From: Leptospirillum sp.
GTDB lineage: Bacteria > Nitrospirota > Leptospirillia > Leptospirillales > Leptospirillaceae
DNA length: 40,803 nt
NCBI GenBank assembly: GCA_027315205.1
Contig: DAHUYM010000004.1
Span: 1 to 40,803 of the forward strand
Direction of reading: 5' to 3'
Each line of letters begins with the position of its first letter. Position 1 is the first letter of the stretch. Positions 26,734 through 34,300 of this stretch are shown here, in pieces. The notes under the pieces are model-generated. The model was given only the letters and a program-made list of their open reading frames with translations, was not told the DNA's origin and searched no databases. Made by a program: the position numbers and the translations under genes.

Positions 26734-27564
26734 ATGGAGAATAAAGTGACTCGCGAAATATTTCCGCGTGATTCTCGAAAGAGTTACGGGCTTGTCGAGC
26801 TCATGAAGGGAACGGTTCCCATTGTGCGCAAGGAGCCTGAAGATACGGTTTATGTTTGGCCGAACCTGATCCTGATTGAAGTCATCTGTGCGCTTTTGGT
26901 CACAGCGGGACTGATTCTTCTCGTACAGTTCGTCCATGCCCCGCTCCGGTCCCTGGCCGACCCTTCCACGACACCGAACCCGATGCGGGCGCCCTGGTAT
27001 TTTCTGGGACTTCAGGAACTTCTCGTTTATTTCGATCCGTGGTATGCCGGGGTTGCTCTCCCGGGAATGATCATCGTGGGGCTGATGGTATTTCCCTATG
27101 TCGATACCAATCCAAAGGGTACCGGTTACTTCACCCTCACGGAACGGCCATTCGCCATTTTCAATTATTCTTTCGGTTTCGCCCTCTGGTGGGTCACGAT
27201 TGTCATCGGGACCTATCTACGGGGACTCGATTGGCAATGGTACTGGCCGTGGAGCAATCACCTCGAGCATATGAACCCCGCCCTCGTGACACTGGTCCCG
27301 CTCCATATCGTTTTCGTCAATTTCTTGCATGTCTCCAAGGATATCGCTAAAGGACTGTGCGATATCCTGTTCTTCGCGTATTTTGCGATCGGGATGGCCA
27401 TCCCCTATTTCTTCATGCGAAAATTCTACGATTCGCTGGGGGGGGCGCGTTATTTTGTCTTCATGCTTTTTTTCCTCTCGATGATGGGAGTCGGTTTCAA
27501 AATCATTCTGAGGCTCCTGTTCAATATCAAATACATTGTGGTCACTCCCTGGATCAATGTCTGA
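26734..27564 (+). CDS. petD: Cytochrome b C-terminal half (subunit IV-like)
   Basis: The 276-residue protein has about six hydrophobic helices. The Qo-site PEWY position reads APWY (residues 86-89) in the context APWYFLGLQELL, a form known from several non-proteobacterial bc complexes. It is longer than the 160-residue b6f subunit IV, with extra helices at the C-terminal end. It follows the b6-like gene by 59 nt. I infer that it pairs with that subunit to complete cytochrome b. Confidence 0.88.
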   Translation: MENKVTREIFPRDSRKSYGLVELMKGTVPIVRKEPEDTVYVWPNLILIEVICALLVTAGLILLVQFVHAPLRSLADPSTTPNPMRAPWYFLGLQELLVYFDPWYAGVALPGMIIVGLMVFPYVDTNPKGTGYFTLTERPFAIFNYSFGFALWWVTIVIGTYLRGLDWQWYWPWSNHLEHMNPALVTLVPLHIVFVNFLHVSKDIAKGLCDILFFAYFAIGMAIPYFFMRKFYDSLGGARYFVFMLFFLSMMGVGFKIILRLLFNIKYIVVTPWINV

Positions 27565-27707
27565 GTGAAGCTTGGGAACGAGTGGAGTAGGGGGCGCCGA
27601 ATCGTACGCCCTTTGCTGCCACGGGTTTCTTGAGAGGGAATGTTTGTGTCGTTGATGACGATGACCGGAACTGGTTCACAGTCAGTTTCATAGGTTAAGG
27701 AGAGGCA

Positions 27708-27926
27708 ATGAGTCCATTCCACAATCTCTTGAATGAGCCCTGGGTGGAGCAATATTTTGGGTACCCTTACCGTATCGGGATATTCCTGACCCTCTTGGTT
27801 GGGACCGCATTCTTCTATTATCTGATTATCTGGTTTCAGAAATGGCAGGAACGCTCGTTCTATCCGGAAGGTCATCCGCTTCGGAAAGATCCTGATGCGG
27901 TGAACGAAAGGGGCCGGCGCGCATGA
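27708..27926 (+). CDS. Small single-span membrane protein in the bc operon
   Basis: The 72-residue product has one membrane span at about residues 22-43 followed by a basic, polar tail. AAGGAG (27697-27702) precedes ATG 27708 at a good distance, and the stop overlaps the tetraheme cytochrome gene by 4 nt, so it is surely translated with it. I recognise no family; an accessory subunit of the bc complex is the simplest reading. The 143-bp gap before it holds no other gene that I can see. Confidence 0.65.
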   Translation: MSPFHNLLNEPWVEQYFGYPYRIGIFLTLLVGTAFFYYLIIWFQKWQERSFYPEGHPLRKDPDAVNERGRRA

Positions 27927-28888
27927 AAACGAAAGTCTATGTCCTGTTTTTCCTTTCTACCCTTTTCCTTGCAGGAACCTTCCTGATCGAGATGTACAAG
28001 GATACGCATCCCGAATGGATGAAGTATCAGCGCCAGTATTACCAATTGTTGGCGCAGAAGACGAACAATCCGGCTCTCGCGAATTCGCCGCTGATAGTCG
28101 TCCAGACCTGGAACAGCATCCTGAATCGGGCCGACCGGTGCCAGACCTGCCATATGGGGATCGATGTCCCGATTTTCAAGGATGCTCCCCAACCGTTCAC
28201 GACCCATCCGGACTTGACGGGGTACATGAGCAAGCACCCCTTTGGGAAGTTTGGCTGCACGGTCTGCCATGACGGAAACGGTTTGGCGACGACGGTTGAC
28301 CATGCCCACGGGTTCAACGTGACGCTCGATTACCAGCCGAAGATCGGACCTTTTGCAGAAGCGACCTGTACCAAGTGCCACACTGACCTTTACAATGACG
28401 GGGTCAATCCTCCCATGACCCCGTACCTTAACCTGGCAAAAAAGACCATCAAGCAGAAGGGTTGCGGGTCCTGTCACACGATGGTCCAGTTCAACTTGCA
28501 CGGGGTGCTGGCGCCGGACCTTTCCGGATTCGGGTCCCGGACCGAACTGGGTTTCTACAATGTGCATGCCTTTATGTATGTGAACGGGGTCCATTCTGAA
28601 CGGGAATGGGAGTGGGAGCATTTCAAGAACCCCCGACGGATTTCCCCCGGGATGCCCGCATTCAAGGTGCCCCCCACGATCATGCCCAATTTCCATCTGA
28701 CGGATGAACAGACCACGGCGTTGACGACGTGGGTGTTGGGCCTTGTGGATCCTGCCGTCATCACCATTCCCCAGAAGTACCTTCCGGTCGAGATGGCGCA
28801 TGGTCGGCCCGTTCCGATTCCCGTGACCAAGGGAGACATCGGCGTGCTGCCTGAAGCGGCCTTTAAAAAGGTTTCGATGAATCAGTAG
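27923..28888 (+). CDS. Tetraheme cytochrome c of the bc complex
   Basis: The 321-residue protein has an N-terminal anchor or uncleaved signal (about 4-22) and four CxxCH heme sites: residues 73-77 (CQTCH), 112-116 (CTVCH), 149-153 (CTKCH) and 181-185 (CGSCH). The last is followed by a class I cytochrome-like domain with Met residues (PGMPAF) as possible ligand. It occupies the place of cytochrome c1 or f in the operon and is the likely electron exit or entry point of the complex on the periplasmic side. Confidence 0.92.
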   Translation: MKTKVYVLFFLSTLFLAGTFLIEMYKDTHPEWMKYQRQYYQLLAQKTNNPALANSPLIVVQTWNSILNRADRCQTCHMGIDVPIFKDAPQPFTTHPDLTGYMSKHPFGKFGCTVCHDGNGLATTVDHAHGFNVTLDYQPKIGPFAEATCTKCHTDLYNDGVNPPMTPYLNLAKKTIKQKGCGSCHTMVQFNLHGVLAPDLSGFGSRTELGFYNVHAFMYVNGVHSEREWEWEHFKNPRRISPGMPAFKVPPTIMPNFHLTDEQTTALTTWVLGLVDPAVITIPQKYLPVEMAHGRPVPIPVTKGDIGVLPEAAFKKVSMNQ

Positions 28889-28933
28889 TCTGTCTCATGA
28901 CTGTATTCTGTCGGTCCTAAATTTCGTCTTCGG

Positions 28934-28963
28934 AAAAGCCCCGGGAAACCGGGGCTTTTTTTT
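28934..28963 (+). terminator. Rho-independent terminator closing the bc operon
   Basis: AAAAGCCCCGG (28934-28944) pairs with CCGGGGCTTTT (28949-28959) around a GAAA tetraloop, and the T run continues to 28963. The 11-bp stem and eight T residues make it a strong terminator. Confidence 0.9.
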
Positions 28964-28986
28964 GGGGACCCGTTTCCGGGAAGCGC

Positions 28987-30009
28987 ATGGAACTACATCG
29001 AGCCCTCAAGTACAATCATCCTATGATCGAAGTCGAGAAACTGACGAAGATTTATTCTTCTTCACGGAGTAAAAGAACCGCGGTGGACGACGTTTCCTTC
29101 TCCGTCCCGAAAGGGGAATTCTTCGCCCTCCTCGGACCGAACGGCGCCGGAAAAACCACGACCATTTCCATATTGGCGACCATCCTCTCACCGACATCGG
29201 GAGAGGTCCGGGTCGACGGGATCGACGTTCGGAAGGACCCGCACCTCGTACGCCAAAAGATCGGGGTGATCTTCCAGGACCCCAGTCTGGACGATCGCCT
29301 TTCTGCTTTCGAGAACATGGAGTTTCACGGAAGGCTTTACGGGATGCCGCGCGAAGTGCGATCCAGGCGGTCGGAGTTCCTTCTGAATATGGTCGAGCTG
29401 TGGGACCGGCGCAACGACCTTGTCCGGACGTTTTCCGGAGGGATGCGCCGTCGCCTTGAAATTGCCCGTGGCCTGATGCATTTTCCCCAACTCCTGATCC
29501 TCGACGAGCCGACCATCGGTCTGGATCCTAAGACGAGGCGTTCGCTCTGGGAGTATATTCACCGTGCCCGGCGGGAATGGACAATGACGATTCTCCTGAC
29601 GACCCATTACCTCGAAGAGGCCGACGGAGCCGACCGTGTGGCGATCATGGACCAGGGCCGTTTCGTCGCCCTCGATACTCCGGCCGCCCTGAAAAAATCG
29701 CTCGGACCGGAAGTGATCATTCTCGAAACGCCGGAAGAGAATCGCGATTCTCTCCGGAAACACTTGGTCGGGCGGTATGGTCCCTCTCTCGAAATCCATG
29801 ACGAAGGAGAGGGAAGAATCTCCTTTCCTCTCCCGTCCCACGAACGGTCTTCCGTCCAGCTTATTCGGGAACTCCCCGGTACGATACTCTCCGTCACGGT
29901 CAGAACCCCGCATCTGGACGATGTCTTTATTCAGCTGACGGGAAGGGGTATGGTTCCGACCGATGAAGGGACGGCACCGTTCCATCGCGTCTACAGGGGA
30001 AAGCTTTGA
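28987..30009 (+). CDS. ABC exporter ATP-binding protein (DrrA/CcmA type)
   Basis: The 340-residue protein has Walker A GPNGAGKTT, the signature FSGGMRRR (variant of LSGGQ), Walker B LLILDEPTIGLDP and the switch His in LLTTHYLEEAD. The C-terminal extension of about 90 residues is typical of DrrA-like ATPases of ABC-2 exporters. The start at 28987 has GGGA upstream; ATG 29023 (MIEVEKL) is an alternative with no visible site. It overlaps the permease gene by 4 nt. The exported substrate is unknown; drug, lipid or polysaccharide are all possible. Confidence 0.9.
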   Translation: MELHRALKYNHPMIEVEKLTKIYSSSRSKRTAVDDVSFSVPKGEFFALLGPNGAGKTTTISILATILSPTSGEVRVDGIDVRKDPHLVRQKIGVIFQDPSLDDRLSAFENMEFHGRLYGMPREVRSRRSEFLLNMVELWDRRNDLVRTFSGGMRRRLEIARGLMHFPQLLILDEPTIGLDPKTRRSLWEYIHRARREWTMTILLTTHYLEEADGADRVAIMDQGRFVALDTPAALKKSLGPEVIILETPEENRDSLRKHLVGRYGPSLEIHDEGEGRISFPLPSHERSSVQLIRELPGTILSVTVRTPHLDDVFIQLTGRGMVPTDEGTAPFHRVYRGKL

Positions 30010-30854
30010 CTGCGTCGCCGAACGCCTCGGGCCCGTCTGGGGTCCTGGATGGAAATCTGCCGGAACAGCCCTTCGGACTGCCATCTCCGCTCATCCGTGA
30101 CCTCAGGGGAGTCTATACTCTCTGGCTCAGGGATGTGATACGCCTGTGGCGGGACCGCGTGCGCCTGATCGGGTCGTTCATCCAGCCCCTCCTGTTCCTG
30201 TTCATCCTTGGGGGAGGGATCCGGGCCCGATTCTCGGGGCCCAATCCCTCTCTCGATTATCAGACCTTCATCTTTCCGGGAATCCTGGCGATGAGCATCC
30301 TCTTCACGGCTTCGTTCGCGGGTATCGCCGTCGTCTGGGATCGCGAGGTGGGTTTTCTGAAAGAAGTCCTGGTCGCTCCCCTTTCCCGGACGGCGGTCGT
30401 GATGGGTAAGGTATTGGGCGGAAGCACCAACAGCCTGATACAGGCGACGATCCTGCTCGGACTGTATCCCTTCTTTGGTATCCACCTCTCCGGGTTCCGG
30501 TTTGTCCTCGCATTGGGTGTGATGTTTCTGATCGGCATTTCCCAGACGGCAATGGGGATTGCCCTATCGGTCAGAATGTCGTCGACCCAGGGTTTCATGG
30601 TTCTCCTGAACTTCGTTATCCTTCCGCTTTACTTCCTGTCCGGAGCGATGTTTCCCATGGATCGCCTTCCATTGTGGCTTGCGATCTTCGCAAGAATCGA
30701 TCCGGTGACGTACGGGGTGGATCTTCTGAGGGGACTTCTCCTCGGGATCCATCATTTTTCCTATTTCGTGGATTTTGGGGCATTGGTCGTATTCGGTGCG
30801 ACCATGGTGTGGATCGCTGTCCGTTTGTTCAAACAGGAAGCTCCGGCCTTCTGA
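30006..30854 (+). CDS. ABC-2 type permease
   Basis: The 282-residue protein has a polar N-terminus and six hydrophobic segments from about residue 55 to 275. The pattern FIFPGILAMSILFTASFAG and the segment LYFLSGAMFPMDRLP are typical of ABC-2/DrrB-like permeases. The start is TTG 30006, overlapping the ATPase stop, with AGGGGA just upstream. Together with the ATPase it forms a complete two-gene exporter. Confidence 0.88.
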   Translation: MTASPNASGPSGVLDGNLPEQPFGLPSPLIRDLRGVYTLWLRDVIRLWRDRVRLIGSFIQPLLFLFILGGGIRARFSGPNPSLDYQTFIFPGILAMSILFTASFAGIAVVWDREVGFLKEVLVAPLSRTAVVMGKVLGGSTNSLIQATILLGLYPFFGIHLSGFRFVLALGVMFLIGISQTAMGIALSVRMSSTQGFMVLLNFVILPLYFLSGAMFPMDRLPLWLAIFARIDPVTYGVDLLRGLLLGIHHFSYFVDFGALVVFGATMVWIAVRLFKQEAPAF

Positions 30855-30892
30855 CGCCCTTACATTGATTTTTTCATCCGAATGGAGAATCT

Positions 30893-31387
30893 ATGGCATC
30901 CGAGAGTTCGTTCGACATCGTCTCAAAGGTGGATATGCAGGAGGCGAGGAATGCAGTGGATCAGGCGAACAAGGAACTGTCGACGCGCTTCGATCTGAAG
31001 GACAGCGGGTCAAAGATCGAATGGGAAAAAGAAGAACTCGTCGTCCATGCTCCCGATGCCCATAAACTGAGAGCGGTCGGAGAAATCCTGGATTCGAAGT
31101 GCGTTCGCCGGGGAATCTCGCTCAAAAACCTCGACCGGCAAAAGGTCGAGGAATCTCTCGGGGGTAAAGTGCGGCAGCATATCCGGTTCAAGCAGGGTTT
31201 GTCGCCCGAAATCGCCAAGGAGATCGCCAAGGAGATCAAGAACACCAAATCGAAAGTTCAGGCCCAGATCCAGGGAGATACGGTCCGGGTGTCGGGGAAG
31301 GCAAAGGACGACCTTCAGTCGGTGATCTCCCATCTGAAATCGAAAGATTTCAAAATCGAACTTCAATTTGTCAATTTCCGGTCGTAA
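30893..31387 (+). CDS. yajQ: YajQ-family nucleotide-binding protein
   Basis: The 164-residue protein matches YajQ in length and motifs: ESSFDIVSKVD at the N-terminus, RFDLKDS, and IKNTKSKVQAQIQGDTVRV followed by KDDLQ. YajQ proteins bind nucleotides or RNA, and in Xanthomonas a homologue binds cyclic di-GMP; the role here is unknown. A short tandem repeat, EIAKEIAKEIK, is part of the coding sequence. It lies 26 nt before sppA. Confidence 0.93.
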   Translation: MASESSFDIVSKVDMQEARNAVDQANKELSTRFDLKDSGSKIEWEKEELVVHAPDAHKLRAVGEILDSKCVRRGISLKNLDRQKVEESLGGKVRQHIRFKQGLSPEIAKEIAKEIKNTKSKVQAQIQGDTVRVSGKAKDDLQSVISHLKSKDFKIELQFVNFRS

Positions 31388-31413
31388 TCGGCCGTCAAGC
31401 CTGGAGTCTAAGA

Positions 31414-32403
31414 GTGAAAAGAATTTTGTTGGCGCTTTCACGCGTTTTCCTATGGATGATGCCCCTTGCGCTGGGGGGGTGCATCACTCTCAACCTGCTT
31501 CCGGCCGAAAAGGGACTCCAGGAGGAAATCCTCTCCGGAGAAGGTGCGAAGGACAAACTCCTTCTCGTACCGATCGACGGATTCATCGGCGACCAGAATC
31601 AAAAGGGGATCCCGTTCCTGGGAGGAAGGGTCGATTCGGTGACGGAATTAAGAAAGACATTCATGAAAGCCTCCCACGATCCCAGGGTAAGGGGAGTCGT
31701 CCTTCTGGTGGACAGCGCCGGTGGTTCGGTGACTGCCTCCGACCGGATCTATCATCTGATCCGCCTCTTCAAACAGAAGAGCGGCACTCCCGTCATCGCG
31801 CTGGTTGGCGACATGGGCGCGTCCGGGGCCTATTATGCCTCGGTCGGAGCGGACGAGATCTGGGCGCACCCGACGAGTGTCGTCGGGAGCATCGGAGTCG
31901 TGATCTTCAACGTCGGCTTGACCGGTCTGATGCAGAAGATCGGCGTTGAAGACCGGTCCATCGCATCGGGGCCAGAAAAGGAAATGGGCTCTCCCTTGAA
32001 GCCCATGACCGAGAAAGACCGGAAAATCTTTCAGAGCCTGGTCGACGATTTGTACCGGCAATTTCTGGACACCGTTTCAAAGAACCGACAGATGTCGACG
32101 TCCACACTGGAACCCTTGGCCGACGGGCGCGTCTATACGGCACGGGAAGCCCTGAAACTCCACTTGATCGATCGGATCGGATACCGGGACCAGTTGATCG
32201 ACCACCTGAAACGGCTGATGCATGTCGAGGAATTCGAGGTTGTCGAGTATCGGGAGCCCGCCCTGGCGGGAGGATTGTTCGGGAGCCAAAGCGAGGCCAC
32301 CGACCCGCTCTCGGACAGTTCGCGGCTGGCGGGCGCGCTGAAGCGCCTTGGACCGACCCCCCTCTACCTCTGGACCCCCGGTCTCGCCGGGAGCATGAAA
32401 TAG
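31414..32403 (+). CDS. sppA: Signal peptide peptidase SppA, lipoprotein form
   Basis: The 329-residue protein is a short-type SppA (S49 family) that cleaves residual signal peptides in the membrane. The likely nucleophile is Ser137 in MGASGAYY and the general base Lys189 in GPEKEMGSPLKPMT; the 52-residue step equals that of Bacillus SppA. The start is GTG 31414 with GGAG upstream. Unusually, the N-terminal signal ends in a lipobox LGGC at residues 20-23, which predicts lipid attachment rather than a membrane helix. Its 3' end overlaps the convergent gene by 40 nt. Confidence 0.9.
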   Translation: MKRILLALSRVFLWMMPLALGGCITLNLLPAEKGLQEEILSGEGAKDKLLLVPIDGFIGDQNQKGIPFLGGRVDSVTELRKTFMKASHDPRVRGVVLLVDSAGGSVTASDRIYHLIRLFKQKSGTPVIALVGDMGASGAYYASVGADEIWAHPTSVVGSIGVVIFNVGLTGLMQKIGVEDRSIASGPEKEMGSPLKPMTEKDRKIFQSLVDDLYRQFLDTVSKNRQMSTSTLEPLADGRVYTAREALKLHLIDRIGYRDQLIDHLKRLMHVEEFEVVEYREPALAGGLFGSQSEATDPLSDSSRLAGALKRLGPTPLYLWTPGLAGSMK

Positions 32404-32729
32404 GGCGCTTCTCCCAGAAGATACCAGGCGCTATGGGGATTGGAACGGCAATACGCGAGACGGGACCCCTTTGCGAAACGTTTCCACTCTTGGGTCAGGC
32501 GAGGGAGATCCTGTTTGTGTGAAATCGTGTCGGCCGGTATGGACGAGAACCCCTTCCGGCAAGCGGTCCGGAAGTTTTTGGCCGTCATGGACGCATGCAG
32601 ATACAGGGCCTGGCGGATATGCGTCTGGCCCCAGTATGCGACGGCGTATTCTCCTGGCTCCCCGGCCCGGACCGGTCCGGAAGGCAGAAGAAGGATCGCC
32701 AAAACGAGGATGATGGAAGCAAGCGGCAT
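32364..32729 (-). CDS. Small secreted protein, function unknown
   Basis: The 121-residue product has a clear signal peptide (hydrophobic 4-16, cleavage near VRAGE). The mature part of about 98 residues is rich in Tyr, His and basic residues and contains two Cys. AAGGAGGA (32740-32733 on this strand) precedes the ATG by 3 nt, and overlaps the stop of the kinase gene, so the two are coupled. I recognise no family. It overlaps the sppA 3' end. Confidence 0.6.
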   Translation of the reverse strand: MPLASIILVLAILLLPSGPVRAGEPGEYAVAYWGQTHIRQALYLHASMTAKNFRTACRKGFSSIPADTISHKQDLPRLTQEWKRFAKGSRLAYCRSNPHSAWYLLGEAPYFMLPARPGVQR

Positions 32730-32738
32730 AGGTCCTCC

Positions 32739-34019
32739 TTAATAAGACGGTGGAAAATAGATCCAGAGAAGGTCGTTCAGATTCGTTTCCGTCGGGCCTG
32801 TCCGGATGGCGAAGCCTTCCCGTTCCGCAAACCCGCCCGTGTCATGGGTGGAGAATGCGGCCCTCAACCCCGAGGACCGCATTCCCTTCGTAAGATCGGT
32901 CGTCCGGAAGAGGACCCCCGCCAACCCGGAATTCCCGTCGTTCCCATCTGTCGCGAGGCATCCGACAACGGCAGGCACGTCCCCCAGCGACATGCCGAGC
33001 GCCAATCCCAATTCAAACGTTCTTCCGCCTTTTCCGCGCCCTTTCCCGAGGGTCACGGTTGTTTCCCCGGATGCGAGATAGCATTGTCCCTTCCCGGTGC
33101 CGACCTTCGGGAGGAGGAGGGAAGCGAGAACACGACCCGCTTCCCGGGCCTCGCCTTTCAGGCAGGGTGTCAGGCACTCGTAATCGATTCCCTCAGGGAC
33201 GAAGTATTCCCGGGCCTTTTGAAGGACGGTCGATGAGTCTCCGAGGATGATCGGAGCCTCATGCCGAAATGGCTGGCCGGGAGTTTCTTCCATCGTGGAA
33301 GAAAGGAAAGACGAGACCGTATCCGGTATTTCGCTGCGAGGGATCCATGCTTCCAGGATCTCCAGGGTTTTCCGGCCGTTTCTAAGGACCGGGATGGAGG
33401 GTCCCGACCCGACGACCGCCGGAGAAAGGCACGGAGTGTCGGAGAGGAGGACCGTGAGCGCGATTTCCCCCCGGAACGGACGAAGCAATCCGCCCCCCTT
33501 GATCGCAGACAGATGGGTGCGGGCCGTATTCAGGATCTCGATGGGAGCTCCGCGATCCATCAATTTCTTGAGGACGGCCTTCTTGTCGCGTCCGGGTATC
33601 CCTTCGGCCGGGAGGAATAGGAGGCTCGACGTCCCTCCCGATATCGCACACATCAGCGTTCCGTCCCTCGGGGTCGAAGCGACGAAATCGAGTGCTTTCA
33701 ATGCCGCGTTCCGGCTCGCTTCCGACGGATAAGGATGGCTCCCGTGGACGTGAGGGGTCGCAGGGGGAGGATATCCACGAGGAAGGATCGTCAACGTGTT
33801 TTCCGGAGGGATTCCGAACTGGTTCGAAAGTGCTTGGGTCAAAGGTGTGGCGGCTTTTCCTGCGGAGATGAGGAAGAGGGGACCGTTACCCAAGGGCCAG
33901 CGATCCGGTCGGGATTGGGGCAGAAGCCGGACAGGCGACAGGGAGTCCAGGAAATCGGGTATGGATCGACGGCATCGGGAGAGGTACCGGTCCGGCGACG
34001 GAGCCATTTCATGGATCAC
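32739..34019 (-). CDS. Glycerate 2-kinase, MOFRL/DUF4147 type
   Basis: The 426-residue protein matches class II glycerate kinases: an N-terminal DUF4147 domain with ISAGKAA, ISGGTSSL and THLSAIKGGGL, and a C-terminal MOFRL domain with LASGETTVTL and ATDGNDG. The enzyme makes 2-phosphoglycerate from glycerate and ATP. The start was set at GTG 34019, whose bases overlap the stop of the YHS-like gene; ATG 34007 is a close alternative and GTG 34052 a longer one with no ribosome binding site. Confidence 0.88.
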   Translation of the reverse strand: MIHEMAPSPDRYLSRCRRSIPDFLDSLSPVRLLPQSRPDRWPLGNGPLFLISAGKAATPLTQALSNQFGIPPENTLTILPRGYPPPATPHVHGSHPYPSEASRNAALKALDFVASTPRDGTLMCAISGGTSSLLFLPAEGIPGRDKKAVLKKLMDRGAPIEILNTARTHLSAIKGGGLLRPFRGEIALTVLLSDTPCLSPAVVGSGPSIPVLRNGRKTLEILEAWIPRSEIPDTVSSFLSSTMEETPGQPFRHEAPIILGDSSTVLQKAREYFVPEGIDYECLTPCLKGEAREAGRVLASLLLPKVGTGKGQCYLASGETTVTLGKGRGKGGRTFELGLALGMSLGDVPAVVGCLATDGNDGNSGLAGVLFRTTDLTKGMRSSGLRAAFSTHDTGGFAEREGFAIRTGPTETNLNDLLWIYFPPSY

Positions 34020-34279
34020 GAATGGGGACCCGCAAGATACCGGTCGCGGCACTGGGCACTGCAGAAATAGACAGTTTCCCCGGTGAGCGATTTTTCATGC
34101 ACAATAGTAGGAGACTCAGGGTCCAGGAACATTCCGCAGGTCGGGTCTCTGACAGTGGAGCCCGGCTTGGTCTGCCGGGTTCCCTCGCGGATCGTGGTCC
34201 CGATCCGCCGGAAGGCCCAGATGGCGAAAGGAAAAAGGATCAGGAAGAGAAGAATGCGGAAAAGAAGCATCGGCGGCAT
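34016..34279 (-). CDS. Membrane-anchored YHS-like small protein
   Basis: The 87-residue product has an N-terminal membrane span at about residues 4-22, a basic linker, and a YHS-like metal-binding segment: DPTCGMFLDP at about 45-54, then a YFCSAQCRDRYL ending. Cys residues in CGM and in CSxxC are the expected metal ligands. It is like the PP0621-type YHS proteins. It overlaps the kinase gene by 4 nt. Its partner and metal are unknown. Confidence 0.7.
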   Translation of the reverse strand: MPPMLLFRILLFLILFPFAIWAFRRIGTTIREGTRQTKPGSTVRDPTCGMFLDPESPTIVHEKSLTGETVYFCSAQCRDRYLAGPHS

Positions 34280-34300
34280 CGTCCAGAGAAGGAGAAGTGG

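Noticed and set aside
31207-31236. Tandem 15-base repeat in yajQ
   Set aside because: It encodes the helix repeat EIAKEIAKEIK, which belongs to the normal YajQ protein; it is not a separate repeat element.
34022-34300. N-terminal extension of the MidA-type methyltransferase
   Set aside because: The open frame runs back to 34022, but this part is strongly basic, has no match to the family and lies opposite the YHS-like gene. Starts at 34301 or 34310 fit the family N-terminus and the AAGGAG site.
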